Origin: Caldisericia bacterium
GTDB lineage: Bacteria; Caldisericota; Caldisericia; JAAYUI01
Assembly: GCA_017992475.1 (NCBI GenBank)
Contig: JAGOOO010000009.1
Span: 1-46,670 of the forward strand
DNA length: 46,670 nucleotides
Reading direction: 5' to 3'
Shown: positions 16,107-24,803 of the stretch, piece by piece
Position numbering within the stretch: the first letter of the stretch is position 1
How the letters are laid out: each line of letters begins with the position of its first letter
Notes under the pieces: model-generated
Seen by the model: the letters and a program-made list of their open reading frames with translations, nothing else
Told to the model about the DNA's origin: nothing
Database searches by the model: none
Position numbers and translations under genes: made by a program

Positions 16107-18513
16107 TATTGGACTGACTTCTGCAAAAGCAAAGGAACTTCTTGCGAAATTTGGACCGAACAGAATATTTAAACCATATACGGTGAGCCTTATAGGCATC
16201 TTTATTGAGGAAGTCACGGAGCCAATGATCCTCTTGCTTCTCGTTGTCGGCATCATATACAGTTTTTTGGGGGAGCTTGGTGATTCGATAACGATATTCT
16301 CGATCATAATCCTTCTCACACTTGCCGAGGTGTTCAACGAATACAGGGCCAAAAAGGCCGTTGCAAGCCTTAGCGAGATCGCCTCTCCGAAGAGCAAAGT
16401 GATAAGGGATGGCAATGTCACAGAGGTTGACTCGCTTGAGGTAGTGCCTGGCGATATTCTTGCCCTCTCCCAGGGAACAAAAATTGCTGCTGATGCAAAA
16501 ATAATCAGGTCGGTTGGGCTCCAGCTGGACGAATCGGCACTCACCGGCGAATCATTCCCGCAAGACAGGGATGCTGGTGAGGCCATATTTGCCGGAACCG
16601 CCATTGTTTTTGGTGAGGGTGAGGCAACAGTTGAAAAAACCGGCGCAAGCACAAGACTTGGCGAGATAGCTGCAAAAACAAAGGCCCTAAAGCCGCCAAA
16701 GACCGCCCTCCAGCGCGCAATGAAATCGCTCTCCGGCCAGCTTGTGTGGGTGGCACTTTTCTTCTCGATAATGATACCGCTTGTAGGGTTCCTCAGGGGC
16801 GGGGACTGGAAGACCATGATCCTGACTGGCCTGACACTCTCTTTTGCCACAATTCCGGAGGAACTGCCAATCATCATTACAATGGTGCTTGGCATAGGTG
16901 CCTACAGGCTGTCCAAGAAGAACCTCCTGATAAAAAAGCTCAAGGCAGCTGAAACGCTTGGCAACACCACGGTCATTGTCACCGACAAGACAGGAACAAT
17001 CACACAGGCAAAGATGTCTGTTGCCGCCACTTTCCCGAAGGACGCAAAAGAGTCCCTGTCCCTTGCACTCCTTTCAACCACCGACTATTCAAGCAACCCG
17101 CTGGAGACATCAATAAAACAGAAGGCGCTGGAACTCGGTGCATCGCCAGCATCGCCGGAAATTTTCAGACAGAGGTCGGTTGGTGATGGCAAAAAGTCCA
17201 AATCTGTGATCAGAAAAAATGACTCGATTTATACCCTCTACAAGAGTGGCGCGCCGGAGGACGTGCTTGCCAGTTGCGCCAGTGTCCCCAAAGAAATCCT
17301 GGAGGAGCTTGAAAAACAGGCAGAGAATGGTAGAAGGGTCATCGCCATTGCCACAAAAAACCTCACCCAGGGCGAGGCCAAAGAAGACTTCGAAAAGCTC
17401 GAAAAACAGATGACATTTGAATCACTGATCGCCTTTGAAGACCCGCCAAGGGACGGCGTCAGGGAAACGATAATAAGGGCAAAAGGTGCCGGAATCAGGA
17501 CCATAATGGTCACTGGAGACCACCCGAAGACTGCCGCATTCATAGCAAACCAGGTTGGAATCGACACTGCAAACGTTGTGACTGGCGACAAGCTTGACCT
17601 GATAAGCGATTCAGAGCTGAAAGAAACCGTCAGGACGATGTCTGTTTTTGCCAGGACAGTCCCGGAGCACAAATACAGGATTGTAAAGGCGCTCCAGGAA
17701 AACAGCGAGGTCGTGGCCGTGACTGGCGACGGAATCAACGATGTTCTGGCGCTCAAGGGTGCAGACATCGGCATCGCAATGGGCAAAAGGGGAACCGATG
17801 TTGCCAGGGACGCGGCCGAGGTCGTGCTCTCCGATGACAACTACAACACAATTGCAAGTGGAATCTTTGAGGGCAGGGCGTTCTTTGATAACCTGCAAAA
17901 GGGCCTCAAATACTACCTTTCGGTCAAAATAGCCCTCGTGCTGACATTCCTCCTGCCGGTCATCCTTGGCGTGCCGATGCCGTTTGCCCCAATCCAGATA
18001 ATCGCCCTCGAGCTGTTCATGGACCTTGCCGCCTCCGCCGCTTTTGTCGCAGAGCCGAAGGAAAGCTCTATCTACACAAGAAGGCCCAGAAACCCGAAAG
18101 AGAACGTCCTTGGACCAAAGGTGCTTGCGGACATTGCAATCAAGGGTTTTGCACTGTTTGCTGTTGTCTGGATCACATACGGCCTTGCGCTCTGGCTGAG
18201 CATTGGCGATGCAAGTATCGCAAAAACGCTGGCTTTTGCGGCGTGGATGTTCGGCCATGTGGCCCTGGCTTTTGCCTCCAGGTCGGACAGAAAACTGCTT
18301 GTCCAGATGAACCCGTTTGGCAACGTGGTCATGGACCTGTGGGGGCTTGGCGCCATCGCATTTTTGCTGCTTGGCGCCTATGTGCCATACCTCAATGAGA
18401 GGCTAGGGCTGTTCCCGGTTTCGCCATCGCTCCTCTTGTGGCCGCTTGGGATTGCGGTTGTGATCATGTTCCTTCTTGAGGTGAGGAAGCTGTTTAAGGC
18501 AAAGGAGCAATAA
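16093..18513 (+). CDS. P2-type cation-transporting ATPase
   Basis: An 806-residue membrane pump of the calcium/proton ATPase class. In order it has an N-terminal cation-ATPase segment, two membrane helices, the actuator loop with LTGES, PEELP in the ion-binding fourth helix, the phosphorylated Asp in VTDKTGT, MVTGDHPKTA, GDGINDVLALKGADIGIAMG, and a six-helix C-terminal part. The sixth helix keeps an acidic pair in LELFMDL where calcium pumps have Asn and Asp. The ion is uncertain: calcium, another divalent cation or protons. There are no heavy-metal-binding or CPC motifs. AAGGAGG lies upstream of the ATG, inside the end of the PadR gene. Expression is probably under PadR control. Confidence 0.92.
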   Translation: MTRNDIGLTSAKAKELLAKFGPNRIFKPYTVSLIGIFIEEVTEPMILLLLVVGIIYSFLGELGDSITIFSIIILLTLAEVFNEYRAKKAVASLSEIASPKSKVIRDGNVTEVDSLEVVPGDILALSQGTKIAADAKIIRSVGLQLDESALTGESFPQDRDAGEAIFAGTAIVFGEGEATVEKTGASTRLGEIAAKTKALKPPKTALQRAMKSLSGQLVWVALFFSIMIPLVGFLRGGDWKTMILTGLTLSFATIPEELPIIITMVLGIGAYRLSKKNLLIKKLKAAETLGNTTVIVTDKTGTITQAKMSVAATFPKDAKESLSLALLSTTDYSSNPLETSIKQKALELGASPASPEIFRQRSVGDGKKSKSVIRKNDSIYTLYKSGAPEDVLASCASVPKEILEELEKQAENGRRVIAIATKNLTQGEAKEDFEKLEKQMTFESLIAFEDPPRDGVRETIIRAKGAGIRTIMVTGDHPKTAAFIANQVGIDTANVVTGDKLDLISDSELKETVRTMSVFARTVPEHKYRIVKALQENSEVVAVTGDGINDVLALKGADIGIAMGKRGTDVARDAAEVVLSDDNYNTIASGIFEGRAFFDNLQKGLKYYLSVKIALVLTFLLPVILGVPMPFAPIQIIALELFMDLAASAAFVAEPKESSIYTRRPRNPKENVLGPKVLADIAIKGFALFAVVWITYGLALWLSIGDASIAKTLAFAAWMFGHVALAFASRSDRKLLVQMNPFGNVVMDLWGLGAIAFLLLGAYVPYLNERLGLFPVSPSLLLWPLGIAVVIMFLLEVRKLFKAKEQ

Positions 18514-18586
18514 GGCAAATTGTAATTTACACTTTTTTTGTTTGCTCTTAGAGGAATGCTTGATGAATTGAGAACCATCTGGATTT

Positions 18587-18922
18587 CTATAATTGAAGTT
18601 GTAGATCCTTCAAAGTCTCCTCGATCTCTTTGATCATCCAGATGTTCTTTTTCTTTTTTGCAATCGCAAGCGCTTCTTCAAGGTATTTTCTGGCCTCTTC
18701 CTTTTTGTCCTCTTCACGACAAATCAGGCCTGTGACATATTTTTTGTACATGTCGTCATCAAACAACTCGAATGCTCGCTTAAAGTCCTCTAGCGCTTCA
18801 ATATGTTTGCCAATTTTCGATTCCGCATTGTCACGATTCATGTATACAAGAGCATTTTTCGGATCTAGCTCTATGGTTTTTGTGTAGTCTTCAGCCCCAT
18901 CTCCTTGAGCTTTGTCAAAATC
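18587..18922 (-). pseudogene. 5'-truncated TPR protein remnant
   Basis: An open frame with no start in its upstream part, encoding TPR helices: EDYTKTIELDPKNALVY, then a helix pair with HIEALEDFKRAFEL, then a longer repeat ending EALAIAKKKKN. The TPR sequence begins abruptly after an in-frame stop (18923-18925), in a different frame inside the end of the 52-residue HTH-like gene. An ATG at 18841 could still give an 84-residue fragment, but no ribosome binding site precedes it. It looks like the tail of a longer TPR gene cut off by rearrangement. Confidence 0.6.
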
Positions 18923-19029
18923 TCAGTTGTTGATGTTTTCAACCTCAGAGCAATTTCCTCAAGCTTCACACCCTCTTTGGTGAGCTTTTTCAGCTTTTCT
19001 TTGTCGGCCGGTGTCCAGTTTTTCGACAT
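18871..19029 (-). CDS. Small 52-residue helix-turn-helix-like protein
   Basis: The protein starts MSKNWTPADKEKLKKLTKEG and continues with a second helix (VKLEEIALRLKTSTTEILTK). The 'Trp-Thr-Pro-x-(D/E)...LxxLxxEGxxxxEIAxxL' pattern is typical of small homeodomain-like DNA-binding proteins. GGAGGT lies at good spacing before the ATG. The gene begins 15 bases after the AT-rich lipoprotein gene and could be cotranscribed with it. Its last codons overlap the TPR remnant in another frame, so its original C-terminus may have been changed by the rearrangement. Confidence 0.6.
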   Translation of the reverse strand: MSKNWTPADKEKLKKLTKEGVKLEEIALRLKTSTTEILTKLKEMGLKTTQKP

Positions 19030-19044
19030 TTGCACCTCCAATCA

Positions 19045-20124
19045 TTACTTTTCAAATAACTTCTTTGATTCGTAAACACTATTTTCAAGATTAGTTTTGA
19101 ATTTATTGGGTTCATTTTTCTCGCCATTAAAAAGTTTTATTCCAGATTTATCTTCACCATTTCTGAGCATTTTTATTATAGTATTTATACAATCATTAGA
19201 ATCGATGTATTTCTTTGTTTTTTCAATGTTTTTTAAATTATTGAAAGCATTATTATATAGCGTATATGAATCAATAAAGACATCATGAGTTGCATAATAA
19301 TCAATGCTATAATTATTTTCAATGTCGTCTATTTTTTTCCGCTCATCTTCAATCTCATTCCATAAGTCAAAATCCATTGTTTCATATTCCTGATCTATTT
19401 TATTGCTTAAGTAATTTAGCATGTCTTCTGGGAGACCCTTCATTTTTTTGATTGCTTCACGTTGTGCTGTAACTGATGAGAACCATGTCATCTCGGCTGG
19501 TGCTTGCCTTACTAGGTATTCCATACCATCATAAAGTAAATCGATTTTTTGTTTTTTTGCATTAGTCAAAAATTCTATAGAAGATAGTACGCGGTAAAGA
19601 TTATTATCAGGTGCTTCATATTGACTACCATCTTTATACTCGAAAGTAGTTAGGAAGTTGCCTTTTTTTATTTTCAGAATTGCAATTTTATCTGTTTCAG
19701 AATGGGTGGTATATGTAGTTTTTATGAATTCATTTTTACCTAAAGAAAGCTTTGTCATCTGTGTTGGTTTGAATTTTTTATATGCATTTATGAATGATGT
19801 GATTTCTTCGTTTGGATCAGAAGTAGTTGTGTATTTCGTTATTATGTATATGCTGCTAAAATCAGAAGTTTGAATTTTGGCATAATTTGGGTATTCACTA
19901 TTTGCTTCGAATGACCAACCATTTGGTAGTTGGCCCTTTATGTAGTCTGTACTGAATTTTATTGTTAACGGTTCAATTGGAGGAGGAGTTTTTTCATTTG
20001 TTGATGAGGAACCACAGCCACAGCATAAAACTGCTATTACTGTTGAAATAAGTGATATTACAATTTTTCTCATAGACATGCTAACTGTTAATTTATTATT
20101 TTCATGAATTTTTGTTTTTAACAT
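19045..20124 (-). CDS. AT-rich lipoprotein of unknown function
   Basis: A 359-residue protein with an N-terminal hydrophobic signal and a cysteine-rich lipobox region (VLCCGCGSS), then Ser/Pro linker sequence and an exported domain with no family I can name. The C-terminal half is helical and rich in Lys, Asn and Asp. GGGAGGATGTAA before the first ATG supports 20124; an internal ATG at 20073 would give a more standard signal length. Its base and codon use (many AAT, ATA and TTA codons) differ from nearby housekeeping genes, which suggests recent acquisition. It lies next to the repeat cluster at 20251-20650. Confidence 0.65.
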   Translation of the reverse strand: MLKTKIHENNKLTVSMSMRKIVISLISTVIAVLCCGCGSSSTNEKTPPPIEPLTIKFSTDYIKGQLPNGWSFEANSEYPNYAKIQTSDFSSIYIITKYTTTSDPNEEITSFINAYKKFKPTQMTKLSLGKNEFIKTTYTTHSETDKIAILKIKKGNFLTTFEYKDGSQYEAPDNNLYRVLSSIEFLTNAKKQKIDLLYDGMEYLVRQAPAEMTWFSSVTAQREAIKKMKGLPEDMLNYLSNKIDQEYETMDFDLWNEIEDERKKIDDIENNYSIDYYATHDVFIDSYTLYNNAFNNLKNIEKTKKYIDSNDCINTIIKMLRNGEDKSGIKLFNGEKNEPNKFKTNLENSVYESKKLFEK

Positions 20125-20250
20125 TTACATCCTCCCTGTTTGGTTTTTAATAAGCGTAATGCTGTCGTCTTTTTTGATTCCCTCTACTACAGAAACCTCC
20201 CAATCAAAGCAATCGATCATTTGTTTGTATTATACCCTCTGTGTCAAGTT

Positions 20251-20650
20251 CAAACCACCTCACCCCAACCCTCTCCTGGGAGGAGAGGGAAAAAGATATG
20301 CCATTTTTCACCTGTTTTAGGAGGGGGGGAGAAACCTTTTGCTCATGCCATTTCTGAAAGGGAAGACGCGAGAATTGTAATAAATTATGCGCCTTGCTTA
20401 AAAACATCATCTTTGTGTGTCTTTTCTTTTGAATGCGGATTATAAATTTACCACCCACGGCGGGGAGTATGAAATATTTTCTTCTCCCTGGGGGAGGGTT
20501 CACCGATTTTGGCCAGCTTTGGGAAGGTTGATATTTTTCCTCTCCCTTTGGGAGAGGATGCCCAAAGGGCAAGTGAGGGGGTTTAAGACGTCTGCTTTTT
20601 GAAACTCAAAACCACCTCACCCCTGCCCTCTCCTGGAAGGAGAGGGAGCA
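20251..20650. repeat. Cluster of GC-rich palindromic repeats in a gene-free gap
   Basis: The gap 20125-20962 holds no gene I can support. Clear repeat copies lie at 20251-20290 and 20608-20647, both with CCTCACCCC and a stem CCCTCTCCT/AGGAGAGGG or a close variant. An inverted variant lies at 20539-20585 and a short CTCCC/GGGAG hairpin near 20484-20496. The first two match the element inside the RM gene (2367-2406). The rest of the gap is AT-rich, with an inverted repeat TTGCAAACG/CGTTTGCAA (20715-20723 / 20753-20761) and the promoter at 20885-20913. Confidence 0.75.
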
Positions 20651-20884
20651 AAAACAACATTCCACTCTCCTCTCATCTTGTATCTTAAAAAGAAAGAGGG
20701 AAAACAAATTTGGGTTGCAAACGTTTCGCCGTTGCTCATTGTTGACAGAGAGCGTTTGCAATAATTCAGGCAATATTTTTATAAATCTCAGACAAAAATC
20801 ACCGGCAACCGTTATCGTCTTTTATTTGTGCCATAATTTCTCATTCCAGCCCAGTTGTTGCCAAAAAGTAAGATAACAGGGGGG

Positions 20885-20913
20885 TTGGCAGAGCAGAGGG
20901 TATTGGCTATAAT
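20885..20913 (+). promoter_or_regulatory. Promoter of the DUF4389 gene
   Basis: -35 TTGGCA (20885-20890), exactly 17 bases of spacer, and a perfect -10 TATAAT (20908-20913). Predicted start is near 20920. Confidence 0.7.
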
Positions 20914-20962
20914 GAGCTTGTTTTTAAAATCATATTAATCACAAAAAAGGAGGATTTTAATT

Positions 20963-21260
20963 ATGTATCCAGTGAAACTTGATGTTGATTATCCAGAAAA
21001 ATTGTCCAGGGGGCATTCTGCTTCTCAGGACATTCTTTGGCGTTTTTTATGTCATGATTCCGCATGGCTTCTGCCTTTTCTTCTACGGAATTGCCGCAAT
21101 GTTTGTCCAATTCATCGCATGGTGGGCAATTTTGTTCACCGGCAAGTATCCAAAGGGCATGTTTGATTTCGTGGTCGGCTACTACAGGTGGTCAATGAGG
21201 GTCAACGGCTACATGGGATATATGACCGACGAGTATCCACCATTCAACGGAAGACCGTAA
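20963..21260 (+). pseudogene. DUF4389 membrane protein, frameshifted
   Basis: The first frame reads MYPVKLDVDYPEKLSRG, the typical DUF4389 opening. After a run of five G (near 21007-21011) the family sequence continues in the next frame: ILLLRTFFGVFYVMIPHGF, a long membrane helix, then GMFDFVVGYYRWSMRVNGY and DEYPPF. Removing one G restores a protein of about 98 residues. Promoter, ribosome binding site (AAAAAGGAGG) and terminator are all intact. A recent mutation, a sequencing slip in the G run, or phase variation are therefore all possible. Confidence 0.8.
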
Positions 21261-21282
21261 GAGATTATTCTACCAGATTGAA

Positions 21283-21313
21283 ATGCCCCGCCGTTTTGAC
21301 GGGGCATTTTTTA
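21283..21313 (+). terminator. Terminator of the DUF4389 gene
   Basis: Stem ATGCCCCG/CGGGGCAT (21283-21290 / 21300-21307) followed by a T-rich tract. Confidence 0.85.
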
Positions 21314-21337
21314 TTTTTTGCCACTGGCTGGTGACTG

Positions 21338-24300
21338 TCAGGCTGGCCACCACTTGATGTCTACCCTTCTTTCCTTGGAGTTCCAATCCACATCGGCGCC
21401 AAGGACCTCGGAGACAAACCGCAGGGGCACCATTGTTGTTCCATTTATGATGGCTGGCGCAACGGGGAGCTCGAACGTCTGGAACGCTGGAAGCATCGAG
21501 CCAAAATCGGATGTTGCCTCTTTCTTCCCAACCCAGAGCGTCACTTTTTTGGTGTAGCTCCCGTCAGGCTTCAGGCCGAATGTTAGGGTTATTTCCTTTG
21601 TTTTCTGGTCATAGCCGACCTCGGCCCCGAACGTCTCGGAAATGAACCTCACCGGCACCACCGTGTAGCCCTGTATGATCGCAGGCGGTTCTGCAAGCTG
21701 TTTTTTCTGCCCACCCACCTGCGCCTCTTTTTTGCCTATCCACAATGAAATCTCCACTGGCATAGTGTTTGAGACCTCAATCTGGAGGAGGGCCTCGGTA
21801 TTGCCCTGGCCCGTTGTTGCAGAAATTGCAACGGTGTATTGCTGGCCGGCGCTTGTAACCAGTGTGGAGACTGTTAGTGTCGCCTGCTGACCCGGCTTCA
21901 CTTTTTCCGGGCTGATTGTTATCCCAAGGGTTTTTGTGCTTGGAGCGGAAAGGATTGCTTCGCCCTCAAACCCTGTCACGGTTATTGTTGCCGTGTCCTT
22001 TTGCCCGGGGTTGACCATCATGATTGCCGGGTCAATCTTTATCTCGATTTTAGGTGCAGTCGCATTCGAGGGCCTGATTATGAATGGTTCCAGCCTGTCC
22101 ACCGGTATCTTGAACTCGCCGTCTTGTCTGAATACGGTGACTTTTTTGAATGTGGGCTTGCCGCCGGTCTCTTTTCCACTTTTCTGATCTGGCACCAGGT
22201 ACTCGAGTTCGAGCGCCTGCGTGACCGGAAAATCAAAGTCCACATAGGAGAAAGTCGGTGGTTTTGAGCCGTTTACCCAGGCGATGACGAATGGATCATT
22301 GATGCCAAACCTCATCCCCCAGAGGCTGTTGTATTCTGGTGCGATCCATTTCCCTATTGTTGTCTTGCCGCCGGGGAGATCGTATGGGAGGACCTGCACT
22401 TTTGATGTCTCAAGCAGGAGCTTTTGCATTGAATAGTAGGAGAGCCTTGGGTTTCCGTTCAGGTCGAGCAGTCCGCACGAGCCAAAGATGTTGTTTGAAA
22501 CGTCTTTTTCCATACCCCAGCAGGCAGTCTGGCACCCGTTTCCAATCATGGTCATGATGCGCTTTACCAGCTCGTTTGCCTGGTCTCTTTCGGTTTGTTC
22601 CGGGTAGTCTTTTGCCGCACCAACATAGTTCATGGCAGACAGGCATGTTATCGGTGTCCTCTGGAGACCATTTTCATCGAGCAATTTTCTGGTGTTTCTC
22701 GAGATGCGGTTTATAAAACTGTAGTTTTCGGAGTCGGCCCTTGAGGAGCCAAAGTTGTTTGAAATGGCCATTATGTCAAAGAATGGATAGCCAGCTTCAG
22801 CTTGAAATTTTCGCAGTTCGTTGAGGATTGCCGGCCAGATGCGCGCCTTGTTGTCGCTGAATCCACCCACAATCAGTTTTGCACTTGCGCTTGCCATGGA
22901 AACAGCCCTGCTTGCCACTTTTATCATCTGCGCATAGCATTTTGAAGACTCGGAAACGTATGAAGTGTCGCTGATCCTCGCATCAAGGTGGAACTTTGTG
23001 CAAAGGGTGCCGGGTGCATCCAGTATGCCGTCCCCATCGTATCTTTCTACTACCGCAGCAATAAATTTCGAGAATTTAGCAAACTCGATTGGTTTTGAGA
23101 AGCATTCGGCCTCGACATTTATTGCGAGTATGACAGATTTGCCGGCCTTCGCCAGCTTTGTAATTGCCATGTCGGTTTTCGAAAAGTCTGGTTTTTCCCC
23201 ATCAACCCATTTTATGGCGTTTTCTTTTGCCAGGTACACTTCACCCACCGGCAGGTCAATATCTGTTGATGCTGAGAGTTTTGCAACGCCGATTTTCTCC
23301 GAGAGTGTCCTGGATGGAAGGGGTTCTACTGCAATTGGTCCTTTGGCAAGCATGGCATAGATTCCATTCAAGTCGGTTGGGTCAATGATTTTTGTTTCTA
23401 TGGCTCCATCCAGCTTGTCATACTCGTCACCGCTTTCCCCAATCGACACAAGTGAGGTCACCCTCATCTTTTCAGTGACTGGAAGCGGCACTTTCCTTGC
23501 TGTTTCCTGGTTTGAAAGGAAAACAAAATAAACAGGCTGAAGGCCCGGCCTGTTGAATCTGAAGGCCCTTATGCCGACGCCAAGTGTTGCCTCCAGCACA
23601 TCGTCAAAAGTGGCTTGCGAAAGATAGTACGAAAGGAGTTTGTAGGTCCAGAAAACCTTTCTTTTGTGCCATGGGCCATTGCCAAATTTTGTAATGCCGT
23701 TGTGAATTAGCCCCATCTGGCTGAAATACCCATCTACCTTGTCGTCCATCACGCCATCAACACAGCTTATGTAACATACGCCCTTTATCCCGTTTGCGAG
23801 GGCAAGTATCGTCCTCTCGGCAAATGTCTTTGCTTGCAGTGACTCGCTCGAATCGTCCATTTTCGGCATTTTGCCGCAGTAGACGCCGTATTCAGTCATA
23901 AACATCGGAGTGTTCGGATCATACCCTGCATCAAGGAGACGCTCCCTGAAACTTTTTGAGCATCTTTCCACCATGAGCGAGTCTGTTGCCTGTCCGTAAA
24001 CGTGTATGTCGACTGCATCAAATGCAGGCTGGCCACCCAGTTCACGCAAAATGTCTGCATAAATTTCATTTTCAACATCGGAGGCTTCGCCAGCCATTAC
24101 AACCACACATGAAGGGTCGGAGTTCTTTGCCTCGTTATAACAATCAAGTAGGTGCTTTGCGTATTCTGGCAGGGTTCCCTTCCAGAAAATGTCCTTCATG
24201 TTGATTTCATTCTCAATCTGCCAGATTTTTACAACAGCACCAAAGGGATTGTCGTCTTTTCCGTCACCATCATAGTATTCGACAATGTCTCCGACAGTCC

Positions 24301-24727
24301 TGGCATTGTTTGGCAAAAAACTCCTGAAATTCAGGGTAATGATATGCTCGATGCCCTTTGAGCTCTCGAGTGCGATTTTCTTTGCAGCATCTTTCCACTC
24401 AAAACCGGGCGCCCACATGAAAAAGTCTTGCCTGTAGAAGGTTGGAGCAAGTCCGTCAAGGTGCTTGGTGAGCTCATCCTTGTATTCATCATAACTTTTG
24501 ACTCCAAGGGAATCAAATAACAATTTTGTAAGCTTCGGGGAGAATTTCGGGTATCCATAGGGATCAAGAAAACCCAATCTTGTCCTGCCAAGGAGCTCAT
24601 TGCCCAAAACTTGTCCTTCGCCGTGTATTGAAACAACCATTTGGTTTTTTGCATGGGACACTTCCAATACTGGGGAAACCTGGGCCAACAAGAACAGGCA
24701 GACCGCAAAAATTATAATTTTCTTCAT
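21338..24727 (-). CDS. Secreted protein: two glycosidase-like barrels, Ig-like domain, two copper-amine-oxidase-N-like domains
   Basis: A 1129-residue exported protein. After a signal peptide comes a clan-A type (alpha/beta)8 barrel (about 35-400) with WQIENEIN (acid/base Glu near 174), IHVYG, and MTEYGVYCG (nucleophile Glu near 279). A second barrel-like region (about 500-780) follows the same plan, but the matching places read FHLDARI and CLSAMNY, so both catalytic glutamates are lost. A beta-sandwich (about 890-990) and two copper-amine-oxidase-N-like units follow, each ending VPxRFVSE-x-LGA-x-V or similar. The latter domains are not enzymes and often occur at the ends of envelope proteins. 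GGAGGT sits before the ATG at 24727; an ATG four codons upstream would overlap it. Confidence 0.75.
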   Translation of the reverse strand: MKKIIIFAVCLFLLAQVSPVLEVSHAKNQMVVSIHGEGQVLGNELLGRTRLGFLDPYGYPKFSPKLTKLLFDSLGVKSYDEYKDELTKHLDGLAPTFYRQDFFMWAPGFEWKDAAKKIALESSKGIEHIITLNFRSFLPNNARTVGDIVEYYDGDGKDDNPFGAVVKIWQIENEINMKDIFWKGTLPEYAKHLLDCYNEAKNSDPSCVVVMAGEASDVENEIYADILRELGGQPAFDAVDIHVYGQATDSLMVERCSKSFRERLLDAGYDPNTPMFMTEYGVYCGKMPKMDDSSESLQAKTFAERTILALANGIKGVCYISCVDGVMDDKVDGYFSQMGLIHNGITKFGNGPWHKRKVFWTYKLLSYYLSQATFDDVLEATLGVGIRAFRFNRPGLQPVYFVFLSNQETARKVPLPVTEKMRVTSLVSIGESGDEYDKLDGAIETKIIDPTDLNGIYAMLAKGPIAVEPLPSRTLSEKIGVAKLSASTDIDLPVGEVYLAKENAIKWVDGEKPDFSKTDMAITKLAKAGKSVILAINVEAECFSKPIEFAKFSKFIAAVVERYDGDGILDAPGTLCTKFHLDARISDTSYVSESSKCYAQMIKVASRAVSMASASAKLIVGGFSDNKARIWPAILNELRKFQAEAGYPFFDIMAISNNFGSSRADSENYSFINRISRNTRKLLDENGLQRTPITCLSAMNYVGAAKDYPEQTERDQANELVKRIMTMIGNGCQTACWGMEKDVSNNIFGSCGLLDLNGNPRLSYYSMQKLLLETSKVQVLPYDLPGGKTTIGKWIAPEYNSLWGMRFGINDPFVIAWVNGSKPPTFSYVDFDFPVTQALELEYLVPDQKSGKETGGKPTFKKVTVFRQDGEFKIPVDRLEPFIIRPSNATAPKIEIKIDPAIMMVNPGQKDTATITVTGFEGEAILSAPSTKTLGITISPEKVKPGQQATLTVSTLVTSAGQQYTVAISATTGQGNTEALLQIEVSNTMPVEISLWIGKKEAQVGGQKKQLAEPPAIIQGYTVVPVRFISETFGAEVGYDQKTKEITLTFGLKPDGSYTKKVTLWVGKKEATSDFGSMLPAFQTFELPVAPAIINGTTMVPLRFVSEVLGADVDWNSKERRVDIKWWPA

Positions 24728-24746
24728 CCTGACCTCCATGGTTTAC

Positions 24747-24775
24747 ATTATAAGCATAGTATTCTTGACTTTACA
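24747..24775 (-). promoter_or_regulatory. Promoter of the tandem-barrel protein gene
   Basis: On the minus strand, a perfect -10 TATAAT (24747-24752) with a weak -35 TGTAAA (24770-24775) 17 bases upstream. The -35 elements of this and the opposite promoter overlap, so the two may exclude each other. Confidence 0.45.
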
Positions 24776-24793
24776 GCGCTGTCCAAACATAAT
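24765..24793 (+). promoter_or_regulatory. Promoter of the DUF4388 gene, leaderless
   Basis: -35 TTGACT (24765-24770), 17-base spacer, -10 CATAAT (24788-24793). Transcription should begin near 24800, with the ATG at 24804 and no room for a ribosome binding site. Confidence 0.7.
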
Positions 24794-24803
24794 CCTAAAT
24801 TAA

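Noticed and set aside
20140-20445. A 101-codon frame in the repeat gap
   Set aside because: It is made of translated repeat sequence, has no ribosome binding site, and has no protein-like pattern.
20251-20650. CRISPR array
   Set aside because: Repeat units are palindromic, in both orientations, irregularly spaced, and one copy lies within a gene. There are no uniform spacers or cas genes.
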